Origin: Blastopirellula marina
GTDB lineage: Bacteria > Planctomycetota > Planctomycetia > Pirellulales > Pirellulaceae
Assembly (NCBI RefSeq): GCF_002967765.1
Contig: NZ_PUHY01000001.1
Coordinates: forward strand, 62,001 to 126,000
Reading direction: 5' to 3'
Length of the DNA: 64,000 nucleotides
The position numbers and the translations under genes are program-made. Position 1 is the stretch's first letter; every line of letters starts with the position of its first letter. Of this stretch, positions 8,425-17,464 are shown piece by piece. Under the pieces are notes generated by a model. It searched no databases and was not told the origin of the DNA. It was given only the letters and a program-made list of their open reading frames with translations.

Positions 8425-9507
8425 ATGTTGAACTATCGTCGCAACTTAGTCACGCTCGGCATAACGGCGGTCGTGACTTGCAACTTGCTTATCGCATCGC
8501 TTCGTGCTCAGGGGCCGTCGGTTTACCATTATCCACCCTCCCAGTCTTCGCATACCTGGAGAGGCAAAGGGGGTAGTTTGGTGTTTTCGGGCCGTGCCTT
8601 GCATCGTGCTGGCGACTACGTGCTCTTCAAGACAACCAAGGGATTCGAGATCACGCTTCCGGTGAAATACCTAGGACAGCAAGATCAGCAGTATCTTAGT
8701 TATCTGGCAGGTGAAGGTCCTGCACCAAGTGCCGCATCAACCGATCCGCGGCCAGCCCCCGCTGGGATGACTCCGGTTGATGAACCTGACGATCGCGTTC
8801 CTCCCGATGATTTCTTCGGACCGTCCAACGAGCCTGAGATGGCTAGCGACGACGAGGACACGTCGGCAAACATTCCAGACCCAACCTTGGCAGAACAGAC
8901 TTTTAAGCAAGGTCAGTCGGTAGAAGTCAGGCAGGACGATTCCTGGCACCAAGGCAACATCGCGGCGGTTCGCCCCTCAAACAACACCTATTTCGTCCAG
9001 TACAAGGTGGCTGGAATCCCCAAGTCGCGTTGGGTTCCGGCGACGGACTTGCGACCAGTCGGCGGAACGGGTCCCGATCCAGTTGATCCTTTCAATCTCC
9101 CTTCGACGACGGGCGGTTCGACGTCTGCGGAAACCAAGGAAGTGACCATCAAATCGCAATCACCGGTTGGGTATATGGTGGGTCCACTGAAGCAAGGCGA
9201 CAAGCTAAAGCTGAGCTATATCAGCGGCAAGTGGAAGGCCTGGGGACGACTGGCGACCGAATCGCCTGATGCCGTGAATATCGGTGGTGGTGATAAATGC
9301 CGTTTGGCCATCTGCGAGTTTCGCAACGAAACGGAAGTCGTAACTTTGACACTCGTTCCCGCCGAGACCAGCACGCGTCCGTTCACTTGGACGGCAAAGC
9401 AGGATTACGATCATATCTTGCTGCAAATCAACGATAACGACAACGACTTCGCCAGTAACCCGGCCAGCGACGTGAAGTATTCGCTAACCATCGAAAAGGC
9501 AGATTAG
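8425..9507 (+). CDS. Secreted SHD1-domain protein with Tudor/Agenet-like module
   Basis: The 360-residue protein has a signal peptide (about 1-29). An SHD1-type beta domain follows at about 45-95, recognizable by a Trp at its start and a Leu-Pro-x-x-Tyr-Leu followed by Asp-Gln-Gln-Tyr at its end. A Pro/Asp-rich linker leads to an Agenet/Tudor-like beta barrel at about 155-210, and a further beta-rich domain (about 235-358) has no clear family. SHD1 domains are abundant in planctomycete secreted proteins with unknown partners. A GGAG precedes the ATG closely, and a strong terminator follows. No enzymatic motif is visible, so a binding or structural role outside the cytoplasm is likely. Confidence 0.7.
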   Translation: MLNYRRNLVTLGITAVVTCNLLIASLRAQGPSVYHYPPSQSSHTWRGKGGSLVFSGRALHRAGDYVLFKTTKGFEITLPVKYLGQQDQQYLSYLAGEGPAPSAASTDPRPAPAGMTPVDEPDDRVPPDDFFGPSNEPEMASDDEDTSANIPDPTLAEQTFKQGQSVEVRQDDSWHQGNIAAVRPSNNTYFVQYKVAGIPKSRWVPATDLRPVGGTGPDPVDPFNLPSTTGGSTSAETKEVTIKSQSPVGYMVGPLKQGDKLKLSYISGKWKAWGRLATESPDAVNIGGGDKCRLAICEFRNETEVVTLTLVPAETSTRPFTWTAKQDYDHILLQINDNDNDFASNPASDVKYSLTIEKAD

Positions 9508-9537
9508 CCGAACGCAGGGTCGATCTCAAACAAGAAA

Positions 9538-9569
9538 CCGGCGCTGCCCAGTTCAGCGGCCGGTTTTTT
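9538..9569 (+). terminator. Rho-independent terminator after the SHD1 gene
   Basis: A GC-rich stem (CCGGCGCTG paired with CAGCGGCCGG, one bulged base) is followed by six T. It lies between convergent genes and ends the plus-strand unit. Confidence 0.85.
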
Positions 9570-9592
9570 CGTTTGATTGCGAGTCGTTCGGA

Positions 9593-10108
9593 TTAGTGAC
9601 CGTGGTCATGTTCATGATCATGGTCATGCGCAACTTCACCGCGGAATTGTTTTCCGTCGATGGTCACTACTAGCTGGGTTTCGGTGCCTTCTTCGTCCAA
9701 GGCTTCTGCCAAGGCAGTTTCGTTAGAAGTGAACTTCGAGGCTTTTCCTTCCGCGGCTTCTGCAGCGGCGAGCTTAAACTGAGCTCCTTCGCCGTCATGC
9801 GTGACGTTCAACGTCATTTCTGTTGCGTCGATCGCAACAGGCTCTTTGGCCGCCGCGTCTAGCAAGTAGATCGTAACGGTGCCTGCTTCATCGTCATGAA
9901 CCAGTTCGGCATGATATTCCTCGTTGCCTAACTCGATAAGCGAACCGTGGTGAGGTCCTTCCGATGGATGACCATGCTCATCGTGGTCGTGTCCCTGTTC
10001 ACTGACATCATGATCGTCGGTCTTAGGGGTTCCACCGTCGCATCCGGTCAGACCGATCGTGACGACGCCAGCCAATAACAGGTGGGAAAGTAATGTAATC
10101 TGTCGCAT
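9593..10108 (-). CDS. His/Asp-rich lipoprotein of the metal-efflux operon
   Basis: The 171-residue protein has a lipoprotein signal peptide and the lipobox Leu-Thr-Gly-Cys23. The mature N-terminus is a His/Asp-rich metal-binding stretch. A central beta domain (about 55-155) carries no named family motif, and the C-terminus is a second His-Asp cluster. It is the last gene of the operon, about 100 bp after the RND pump gene, with a hairpin between them. Its likely role is binding or buffering divalent metal in the periplasm and delivering it to the efflux pump. The lipobox and metal-rich tails are seen; the role is inferred from position. Confidence 0.7.
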   Translation of the reverse strand: MRQITLLSHLLLAGVVTIGLTGCDGGTPKTDDHDVSEQGHDHDEHGHPSEGPHHGSLIELGNEEYHAELVHDDEAGTVTIYLLDAAAKEPVAIDATEMTLNVTHDGEGAQFKLAAAEAAEGKASKFTSNETALAEALDEEGTETQLVVTIDGKQFRGEVAHDHDHEHDHGH

Positions 10109-10163
10109 GATTGTGAACTCCTTTGCGCTGAGTATCGATTGGGTGAGTCATTTTTTATCGGAG

Positions 10164-10190
10164 CGAGATCGGCGACTCTGGTCGATCTCG
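10164..10190 (-). repeat. Intercistronic inverted repeat between pump and lipoprotein genes
   Basis: Perfect 8-bp arms, CGAGATCG and CGATCTCG, are separated by 11 bases. No T-run follows in the direction of transcription, so this is not a standard terminator. It may be an mRNA-processing or stabilizing hairpin. Confidence 0.4.
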
Positions 10191-10208
10191 TCGCACGATT
10201 CATTACCG

Positions 10209-13200
10209 TTAGGTTGCTGATGAAGCCAGCGACGATTCCGCATGTGCTTCCGCTTCTTCGACCAACTCGATATGGCTGTCTTGGGTTTCAACCACCCGCC
10301 TTGCAGCGCCGGTTCCCATTGTCCAAAACAGTGCTGGCCGAACAAGGAATTCAAGCAGCGTGCTGGTGATCAGCCCACCAATAATGACGGTCGCCACCGG
10401 GTAAAGGATTTCTTTTCCTGGTTCCCCAGCCGCCATCGCCAGTGGAACCAGGCCGATTCCTGAGGTGAGGGCCGTCATCAACACGGGAGCCAGGCGGTCC
10501 TTACCAGCTCGGATGATCATCTCTTTCGACCACGTTTCACCCTCGTATTTGACCAGGTGCAGGTAGTGGTTGATCAACAGAATCCCGTTTCGAGAGGCGA
10601 TACCGCACAGCGATATGAATCCAACCATGCTGGCCACAGTCAGCGTCTGTTGCGTAAAATACAACGCGGCAACTGAACCGATAAAGGCCATTGGTAATGC
10701 GATCATGACTTGCAATGACAAGTTGACCGAGCCGAACATCTTGTAAAGGACCAGGAACATCCCGGCCATTGAGATCGCAAACAGGATAATGATCATGCGC
10801 GACGCAGACTGTTGGCTCTCAAACTGACCGCTGTACTCGGTGAAGTAACCGGTTGGCAGGCTGGCTTCGATCGGTTTAAGCCGCTCCCGGATATCATTGA
10901 CTACGTCAACTAAACCGCGGTCGCTCACGTTGCACTGCACGATAATTCGGCGGCGAACCTGTTCGCGATTAATCGTATTGGGGCCACTGGCGGCGTAAAC
11001 GCGGGCTACGTCCTCTAACTTCGCGGTACCACCCTCCGGTAGTTCAATCACGAGACGCTTTACCGAGTCGAGATCTTCGCGGAAGTCCTCGTCTAGTCGG
11101 ACCAGTAGGTCGAATGTTCGCTGACCGTCGAGTACTTGAGAGACAACTTCCCCCTGCATGGCCGTTTCCACGAACTCGTTGATGTCTTGTCGCCGCAAAC
11201 CGTACCTTTGGAGGCTGTAGCCGTCGGCTTCAATTCGTAGCTGAGGGATATTGACCTGTTGCTCAACTTGCAGATCACGAACTCCAGCAATGCCCGAGAT
11301 CGCGGATTCCATCTTCTTGGCTTCTCGCCGCAATACGTCCAGGTCGTCGCCGTAAAGCTTGATCGCAACTTGCGCCTTCACGCCAGAGAGCATGTGCGAA
11401 ATCAAGTGAGCCAGCGGCTGTTCGACGGCGGTGACGATGCCAGGAATATCGGCGAGAGCTTCGCTGATCTCCTCGATGACTTCTTCGCGAGAACGTTCCG
11501 TATGTGGATTGATCGTGGCAATGAACTCGCTCACGTTTACACCCTCGGCATGTTCATCGAGCTCGGCGCGCCCCGTTTTACGGACGAACGCGTCGATGTC
11601 GTCGATCTCGGTCAAGCGACGCTCGACCCGCGCGGCCACTTCGTTCGACTTGGCCAATGACGTGCCAGGTGGAAGGACGACATTGACTTGGACGGCACCC
11701 TCATTGAAGGGAGGTAGAAAGTCGCTTTCCAGACGCCACATTCCCCAACCCGCAATCAACACACCCACGCCAGCGAGGGCCAGGATTGGGTAGGCCATTT
11801 TCAAGCTCAATCCCATTACCTTGTCGGCGATTCCCTTGAGCACTCGCAAGATGAGGCCATCCTTTTCCTCGCTGCTCAACTTGGCGTTACCCAGCAGCCA
11901 ATAGCTGAGTACCGGTGTTACTGTCAGCGAGACCGCAAGCGAAGAGACCAACGACACGATGTACGCGATACCCAGCGGTGCGAACAAACGTCCTTCCATG
12001 CCGGAAAGAGCGAACAACGGCACGAACACGATTACCACGATCGCAGTACCGTAAACAATCGAGTTTCGCACCTCGCAGCTTGCCTGAAACACGACCAGCA
12101 GCGGATTCTTCGGATTAGCAGCGTGCCGATTCTCTCGCAGGCGACGGAAGATGTTCTCGACATCGACAATTGCGTCGTCCACGAGTTCACCGATCGCGAC
12201 CGCCAAACCACCTAGGGTCATCGTATTGATCGAAAGTCCGAACATTGCGAAGACGAGCGCGGTCATGACGATGGAAAGTGGGATAGCCGTGAGTGTGATG
12301 AACGTTGTGCGGAGATTCATCAAAAATAGAAACAAAATCACGACCACGAGGATACCGCCATCGCGGAGCGCTTCGATCACATTCTCGATCGCGAGATCGA
12401 TGAACGATTTCTGCTGATAAAGCTCCGGCAGCATCTTCACATCGGCAGGCAAAGACGGCTGCATTTCTTCTAGAGCAGCCATCACCTTTTCGGTTACCAG
12501 ACGTGTGTCGGCGTTAGGTTGCTTCAAAATCGTCAGCACTACCGACGGACCGCCAAAGAACTTTCCCTCTTCATCTCGCGCGTAAGCCGAACTGTCACCA
12601 CGCTTGACCTGGGGACCTTCTAAGATCTTGGCCACCTGAGAAAGGAGAATGGATCTCCCATCGCGATGGGCAACTACGATACCTTGCAATTCTTCAACAC
12701 TCGTCACACGGCCGAGGGAACGCACGAGCAACTCTTCCGGTCCCTGTTCATCCAAATAGCCACCGGCCGTGTTCTGATTGCTTTCGCTGAGGGCTCGTTT
12801 CACTTCGTCGAGAGTTACTCCGTAACGAAGCAAGTTGTTGGGATCTACCAGAACTTGGAACTGTTTACGTTGGCCCCCCATCACAATGACTTGCGAGACG
12901 CCGGGAATAGTCAGCAAACGTTGCCGCACAACCCAGTCGGCCATCGTGCGGAGTTCCATCGGTGGCGTTTTGCCATCTTCGCTGACCATACCCATGACCA
13001 TGATTTGACCCATGATCGACGAGATGGGCATCAGCTGCGGACTTGCTCCGGGCGGAAGCCGATCCGTGGCTAACGCCAAACGTTCGGCGACCACCTGGCG
13101 GTCGTTGTAGATATCAGTGCCCCAATCGAACTCGACGTAAATCACCGAGAGGCCAACACCAGATTGCGTTCGTACGTCGACCACTCCGGTCGCACCGTTA

Positions 13201-13418
13201 AGAACCGTTTCCAGCGGGAAGGTGATCAGCGTCTCGACTTCCTCAGGGGCCATTCCAGGGGCCTCGGTCATGATCACGACGCGAGGCCGATTGAGGTTGG
13301 GAAACACGTCGATCGGCAATTGGTAGGTTTGCCAGCCGCCGTAGAGCAGCAGGAACACCGCCATCGCGATCACGAGCATGCGGTTCTGAAGCGAGAATCG
13401 AATAATCGCGTTGAGCAT
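10209..13418 (-). CDS. CusA/CzcA-family heavy-metal RND efflux pump
   Basis: The 1069-residue inner-membrane pump is of normal length for the heavy-metal efflux (HME) branch of RND transporters. It has a first helix at about 12-32, a large periplasmic porter domain, a helix bundle with the Val-Asp-Asp-Ala-Ile-Val-Asp-Val-Glu-Asn motif near residue 400, a second periplasmic domain and a final helix bundle. The ATG at 13418 is chosen because homologues begin this way and a GGAG lies upstream; the frame is open to 13466. It lies about 80 bp after its membrane-fusion partner gene. The HME branch exports Cu/Ag or Zn/Co/Cd; which metal cannot be read here. No outer-membrane factor gene is nearby. 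Confidence 0.93.
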   Translation of the reverse strand: MLNAIIRFSLQNRMLVIAMAVFLLLYGGWQTYQLPIDVFPNLNRPRVVIMTEAPGMAPEEVETLITFPLETVLNGATGVVDVRTQSGVGLSVIYVEFDWGTDIYNDRQVVAERLALATDRLPPGASPQLMPISSIMGQIMVMGMVSEDGKTPPMELRTMADWVVRQRLLTIPGVSQVIVMGGQRKQFQVLVDPNNLLRYGVTLDEVKRALSESNQNTAGGYLDEQGPEELLVRSLGRVTSVEELQGIVVAHRDGRSILLSQVAKILEGPQVKRGDSSAYARDEEGKFFGGPSVVLTILKQPNADTRLVTEKVMAALEEMQPSLPADVKMLPELYQQKSFIDLAIENVIEALRDGGILVVVILFLFLMNLRTTFITLTAIPLSIVMTALVFAMFGLSINTMTLGGLAVAIGELVDDAIVDVENIFRRLRENRHAANPKNPLLVVFQASCEVRNSIVYGTAIVVIVFVPLFALSGMEGRLFAPLGIAYIVSLVSSLAVSLTVTPVLSYWLLGNAKLSSEEKDGLILRVLKGIADKVMGLSLKMAYPILALAGVGVLIAGWGMWRLESDFLPPFNEGAVQVNVVLPPGTSLAKSNEVAARVERRLTEIDDIDAFVRKTGRAELDEHAEGVNVSEFIATINPHTERSREEVIEEISEALADIPGIVTAVEQPLAHLISHMLSGVKAQVAIKLYGDDLDVLRREAKKMESAISGIAGVRDLQVEQQVNIPQLRIEADGYSLQRYGLRRQDINEFVETAMQGEVVSQVLDGQRTFDLLVRLDEDFREDLDSVKRLVIELPEGGTAKLEDVARVYAASGPNTINREQVRRRIIVQCNVSDRGLVDVVNDIRERLKPIEASLPTGYFTEYSGQFESQQSASRMIIILFAISMAGMFLVLYKMFGSVNLSLQVMIALPMAFIGSVAALYFTQQTLTVASMVGFISLCGIASRNGILLINHYLHLVKYEGETWSKEMIIRAGKDRLAPVLMTALTSGIGLVPLAMAAGEPGKEILYPVATVIIGGLITSTLLEFLVRPALFWTMGTGAARRVVETQDSHIELVEEAEAHAESSLASSAT

Positions 13419-13495
13419 TGTTAAAAACTCCGAAGTAACAGTATGTGAGCGGAATTCCGAGCGCATTCAAAGCACTCGGACCGGGGAACGAGAAC

Positions 13496-14875
13496 CTAGT
13501 GGTTATGTCCCGCGTGCGGGTCAACTCCGCCTCCCGATTTGTTCTTCAAAGTCAAATGCATCTCGTAAGCTCCACGTGCTGCCACGACATCTCCCGGAAA
13601 CAGTGTTCCGTTATTGGCGATGACGACATTCGATTGATCGCGAAACTTCACATGGACAGGTACCTGGTCAAAGTGATCACCATTCTGTTGATAGACGTAC
13701 TTTTCGGCCCCTTCATCGACCACCGCCTCGACCGGCAGGACGATTTCGTTCTCCCATTTCTCGACGGGGACGTGCAATTCCATTCGTTGGCCTGGCTTGT
13801 ACTTCCACTCCACGAATCGTTGTCCGTCACGTGTGGTACGCTGGGCGGCGACGTCATTTGGCAAGGCGACAAAGAAGCGGAACGCCCGTGTCTGAGGATC
13901 AACGTGATCGGCCAAATAGAGCAAATGAAGCCCGGTAATCTCGTCGGTCAACTTTCCACTGGTCAATAGCGACGCAGAAATTGGCCACTGATTTTCGGCT
14001 GCTTTACGTAATCGAGCCGCATCGTCTTCGAAAGCGCGGCCTTCGATGTACAGCTCACAATGATCCGCAATCACGCCCAACAGTTCGCCTGCTTGGACTT
14101 GCTGGCCAACCCGAGCCGCCATCTTCTGTACATGAAAGCTGTGAGCTTCCGAGCAAGTTTCGCTGTCTTGAAGATGGTCGGGGGCACGTACGGTAAGCGT
14201 GTCGAGCAACTGTTTGTTTTCAAGAATTTGAGAGACTTGCTGCTCATTCAAACCATGCAGCAGTAGTGATTGCCGTTCGGCTCGTAGCGATGCATCGAGA
14301 CGCTGCTTTTCGTACTGCTGCTCCAGGATTCGATTACCTGCCACAACGCCTTCGGGCAGTCCGGTCAAACGAGCGAGTTCGCGGTTGATCACGTCCAGGT
14401 TCTCAGCTGTACGGATCAAATCACTTTGAGCCGTGACTAATTCTTCGTGCGTAAGGCGAATCTCGAACATCGGACTACCCGATTCGACCGAGGCGCCTTC
14501 AACCGGATAAATCTTCGTAATCACACCGGTAAGTGGCGCCGAGATGTTCATCTGCGTTCGCCCAGGACGTTCGACTACCATGGCGGGCACGGTAATCTGC
14601 CGCGTGTACTCGCTGAGTTCGATGGTGAGCGGCTGGTAGTCGATGTTTTTTAACCCATTCGCACTTAGTTCGACCGAAGCTGTTTCGGAATGTCCGGCAT
14701 GATCATGCCCGGCGTGCGGATCTTCTGCCGCTCCTTCTTCGTGTTCGGATACGGATTCGGCGACTAATTGACGAACGGTTGGGAGCCACAATGACGAAGT
14801 CACGAGCGCGACAACGCTGAGTGCAACAACCGTCGCAACGCTCCAAGCCCATGATGGTATGTTCTGCGTGTTCAT
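13496..14875 (-). CDS. CzcB/CusB-type periplasmic adaptor (membrane-fusion protein)
   Basis: The 459-residue adaptor has one N-terminal membrane anchor (about 7-28), followed by a His-rich segment containing Asp-Pro-His-Ala-Gly-His. A barrel-sandwich (lipoyl-like) half is followed by an alpha hairpin at about 140-230, the second half and a beta barrel. The C-terminus repeats Asp-Pro-His-Ala-Gly-His. The adaptor links the RND pump to an outer-membrane channel, and the two His clusters suggest metal binding. The ATG at 14875 has a good AAGGAGG site. It is the second gene of the operon, between the His-rich protein and the pump. Confidence 0.9.
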   Translation of the reverse strand: MNTQNIPSWAWSVATVVALSVVALVTSSLWLPTVRQLVAESVSEHEEGAAEDPHAGHDHAGHSETASVELSANGLKNIDYQPLTIELSEYTRQITVPAMVVERPGRTQMNISAPLTGVITKIYPVEGASVESGSPMFEIRLTHEELVTAQSDLIRTAENLDVINRELARLTGLPEGVVAGNRILEQQYEKQRLDASLRAERQSLLLHGLNEQQVSQILENKQLLDTLTVRAPDHLQDSETCSEAHSFHVQKMAARVGQQVQAGELLGVIADHCELYIEGRAFEDDAARLRKAAENQWPISASLLTSGKLTDEITGLHLLYLADHVDPQTRAFRFFVALPNDVAAQRTTRDGQRFVEWKYKPGQRMELHVPVEKWENEIVLPVEAVVDEGAEKYVYQQNGDHFDQVPVHVKFRDQSNVVIANNGTLFPGDVVAARGAYEMHLTLKNKSGGGVDPHAGHNH

Positions 14876-15026
14876 GATATTCTCGGCCTCCTTTTGCGAT
14901 GAAAGGGGCAAACTTTAAGCGTAATTGGATTGAATTAACGGCGATTTCCGATCCATGGAGAAATGCTCCCTACAGGAAATCACTCGTTGAAAATGGTCAG
15001 AATGACCAATCGTGAGAAACCGACGC

Positions 15027-15461
15027 TTAAATCAAAAGAACCTGAATTTGCAGGTGAAGGCGCATACTGCCAAGCAGTAAGCGATCGGGGTAGAGAGGAT
15101 CGGTGTAGGCGAGCCATTCAGGAGCGACATTGTGCGAAATCAGGCAAGCCGTATCGAAATATGGCTCGCAGCCAATTGCTTTAGTCAGGCCCAATAATTC
15201 GCCACCAATGTCTGGAAGCGAGAAAACACAATCGGTCGTATTGCAGGCGCCATGATGGTCGTGCTGATCGTGTGATGTGTCTTCGTGCTGGCAGTGGTCT
15301 TGCTCAGAATGCTTCGCGACGGGATGACCGTGATCATGCTGGCAAGCTGCAACGTTTTCGTGTTGATGAGGTGTTTCTTCATGCACGTGGTGAGCGCAAC
15401 AACCGGCCATGGCGTGCCAGAGCATCGCGAGCATGGTCAGAATGGTTGTGGCGGAAGTCAC
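15027..15461 (-). CDS. Small His/Cys-rich exported protein heading the metal-efflux operon
   Basis: The 144-residue protein has a short hydrophobic N-terminus (about 1-20) leading into Cys-Cys-Ala-His-His. About 50 residues of very dense His with paired Cys follow, then a 60-residue tail without His clusters. It carries no domain I recognize. As first gene of the operon ahead of adaptor, pump and lipoprotein, it is probably a periplasmic or membrane-bound metal chelator or sensor. The composition makes a real metal-binding protein very likely, but the exact start is uncertain because no strong ribosome-binding site is at normal distance. Confidence 0.6.
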   Translation of the reverse strand: MTSATTILTMLAMLWHAMAGCCAHHVHEETPHQHENVAACQHDHGHPVAKHSEQDHCQHEDTSHDQHDHHGACNTTDCVFSLPDIGGELLGLTKAIGCEPYFDTACLISHNVAPEWLAYTDPLYPDRLLLGSMRLHLQIQVLLI

Positions 15462-15486
15462 GTTGAAGATCCTCGCTTAACGAAAT

Positions 15487-15535
15487 AGTGTCCGGTTATT
15501 ATTCCCAGCGAGAGCCAGAAGGAAAACCGGACACT
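15487..15535 (-). promoter_or_regulatory. Long inverted repeat upstream of the metal-efflux operon
   Basis: Perfect 11-bp arms AGTGTCCGGTT and AACCGGACACT are separated by 27 bases, ending 26 bp before the first start codon. It could be a paired operator for a metal-responsive regulator or a leader stem-loop. No regulator gene is adjacent. The surrounding gene-free stretch 15462-15767 holds no convincing reading frame. Confidence 0.5.
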
Positions 15536-15566
15536 CATTTTCAAGATACAAGCTAAAGTGGTCGCC

Positions 15567-15596
15567 GTGATACGCGAATTTAGGCAAAATAGTCAA
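15567..15596 (-). promoter_or_regulatory. Possible housekeeping promoter of the metal-efflux operon
   Basis: On the minus strand TTGACT (15596-15591) is followed after 18 bases by TATCAC (15572-15567). The -35 is close to consensus and the -10 is weak (4 of 6). It would start transcription near 15560 and place the inverted repeat in the leader. Confidence 0.35.
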
Positions 15597-15767
15597 CGCC
15601 AGTCTTACCCACTAAACGCTTAGTTCACGTCTAGAATTTGCATATCCCCTGTGATAGCAACTACTTTCAGCTGACACTAGCTTTATCGGACAACTTGGTC
15701 CAAGTCGTATAATCTGGTTAGAGAAAAAATCCTGAAAACCGACTTCTGACCGAGTCACCCAGCTTCG

Positions 15768-17390
15768 CTATTCTTTCGCAGCGGCCTTGTTCGCAGGTTT
15801 TTTCTCTGCGGTTTGTTCTGCCAAATCCATGATTTGCTTCATCTGGCGGCCCCACGTCAGCTTCATTTCGATTAACTTCTCAGGATTCACCTTGGCCAGA
15901 TCATGCGCTTCCGCGCGGTCGGTCGAAAGATCGTAGAGTGCCCATTGATCCCCCTTGGCTTTGACCAGCTTCCAGTCTCCGATCCGCACCGCTTGATTGC
16001 CTTCGTGCAGCCACCACAGCATCTCGCGATCAATCGTTTTATCTTCCGCGAACGCAGGTAGAAGGCTTTTTCCTGGAGCTGGCGGAATGGGTTGCCCGTT
16101 CCACACGGTAGGCTTCTCGATATCGAGCACATCCATGATGGTTGGCACAATGTCGATCATGTGAGAGGGAGTATGGCGCATCTCGCCTTTTGCTTGAATC
16201 CCTGCAGGCCAGTGGACGATCAGCGGCGTGCTGATGCCGCCTTCGTGCACCCACGTTTTGTGGCGACGAAACGGCGTGTTACAGGCACTCGAGAAACCAG
16301 GGCCTAAACAAAGATAAGTCGCTGCACTGCCTGGCTCGGCACTTGGATCGTGTCCACCGTGACGAACCATGATCTCGGCACTTGCTCCGTTATCGGAGGC
16401 GAAGAAGATAATCGTGTTGTCGAGTTCGTCCATCGCTTTTAGTTGATCGAGCAGACGACCAATCTCTTGATCCATCCGGTCGACCATGGCCGCATGAATG
16501 GCCATCTTGGTCGCCTGGAAGCGTTGTTGCTCGGCGGTAAGGTCCGACCAAGGAATCGGGCGATTAACCTCACCAGATCCCAGCTTCTTCAGTGCTTCCG
16601 GGAAATGGTAAGGAGGTCCGACCTCTGGTTCGAGCGCCGATAGCTCCGTTTCCAACAGGCCAAGTTCCTGTTGGCGAGCAAATCGTGTTTCTCGCATCTT
16701 ATCCCAACCGTCGACGTACTTGTCATGATACTTGGCGATATCTTCTGGCTTAGCATGGAGCGGAAAATGAGGACAAATAAACGCGACGTAATGAAAGAAC
16801 GGTTGGTCTGAATACTTCTCGTCATGTTCTTTCAGGCAGTCAATTGCGTGATCGACGACTGCGGTTGTAGCGTAATAGTCCGACTCGTCTTCGGCTGGTT
16901 GAACCGGTTCGTCGTCCTCTGCGTTTCCTTTGGCCGAAAAGAAGTTGCCTTGGTTCCGCATATCAAGTGAGCGATCGAAACCGGCCGGCAAGACTTTACC
17001 GTCGATGTGCCACTTGCCACTGTGATAATTACGGTAGCCGTGCGGTGCCAGGAAGTCAGGCAGCAAGCGTGCCCACTCTTGCCGCTTACCGCGACCCCCG
17101 CCACCTAAATTCGGCAGGGCATCACGATGGACTTGTTGGGCATAGTAACCCGTCATCAATGCGGCGCGGGTCGGCCAGCAACGGGCCGTATTGTAGAACT
17201 GCGTGAACTTCAGTCCATTCGCAGCCAACTGATCGAGATTGGGTGTCGCGATATCACCACCATAACAACCCAGGTCAGAATAACCCATGTCATCGGCGAG
17301 AATGAAAACAATGTTTGGCTTGTCGGCGGCTTGGGCGATTTGAGGAGCAGTTAAACCGACAAAGAGGAGGAGGCAAGCAAGTCGTTGCAT
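15768..17390 (-). CDS. Secreted type I sulfatase
   Basis: The 540-residue enzyme has a signal peptide (about 1-22). The alkaline-phosphatase fold follows, with metal ligands Asp-Asp after the first strand (Ala-Asp-Asp-Met-Gly). The sulfatase signature is Cys71-Trp-Pro-Thr-Arg; Cys71 should become formylglycine. A Lys/Ala-rich tail ends the protein. It hydrolyses sulfate esters, probably of algal polysaccharides; the exact substrate is unknown. Planctomycetes carry many such enzymes. It appears to be a single-gene unit. The Cys-type signature requires a formylglycine-generating enzyme, not encoded in this window. Confidence 0.92.
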   Translation of the reverse strand: MQRLACLLLFVGLTAPQIAQAADKPNIVFILADDMGYSDLGCYGGDIATPNLDQLAANGLKFTQFYNTARCWPTRAALMTGYYAQQVHRDALPNLGGGGRGKRQEWARLLPDFLAPHGYRNYHSGKWHIDGKVLPAGFDRSLDMRNQGNFFSAKGNAEDDEPVQPAEDESDYYATTAVVDHAIDCLKEHDEKYSDQPFFHYVAFICPHFPLHAKPEDIAKYHDKYVDGWDKMRETRFARQQELGLLETELSALEPEVGPPYHFPEALKKLGSGEVNRPIPWSDLTAEQQRFQATKMAIHAAMVDRMDQEIGRLLDQLKAMDELDNTIIFFASDNGASAEIMVRHGGHDPSAEPGSAATYLCLGPGFSSACNTPFRRHKTWVHEGGISTPLIVHWPAGIQAKGEMRHTPSHMIDIVPTIMDVLDIEKPTVWNGQPIPPAPGKSLLPAFAEDKTIDREMLWWLHEGNQAVRIGDWKLVKAKGDQWALYDLSTDRAEAHDLAKVNPEKLIEMKLTWGRQMKQIMDLAEQTAEKKPANKAAAKE

Positions 17391-17464
17391 GGTTGGTTCC
17401 TTGAGGGGAAGGTGTCGCTCCTATTCTAGCCAAAGCTAACCGTAAGTGCCAAACCGAGATTTTT

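Noticed and set aside
15694-15714. Palindrome ACTTGG-T-CCAAGT next to a perfect TATAAT on the plus strand
   Set aside because: No plus-strand gene follows and no -35 fits; probably chance, or part of a site for the minus-strand genes.
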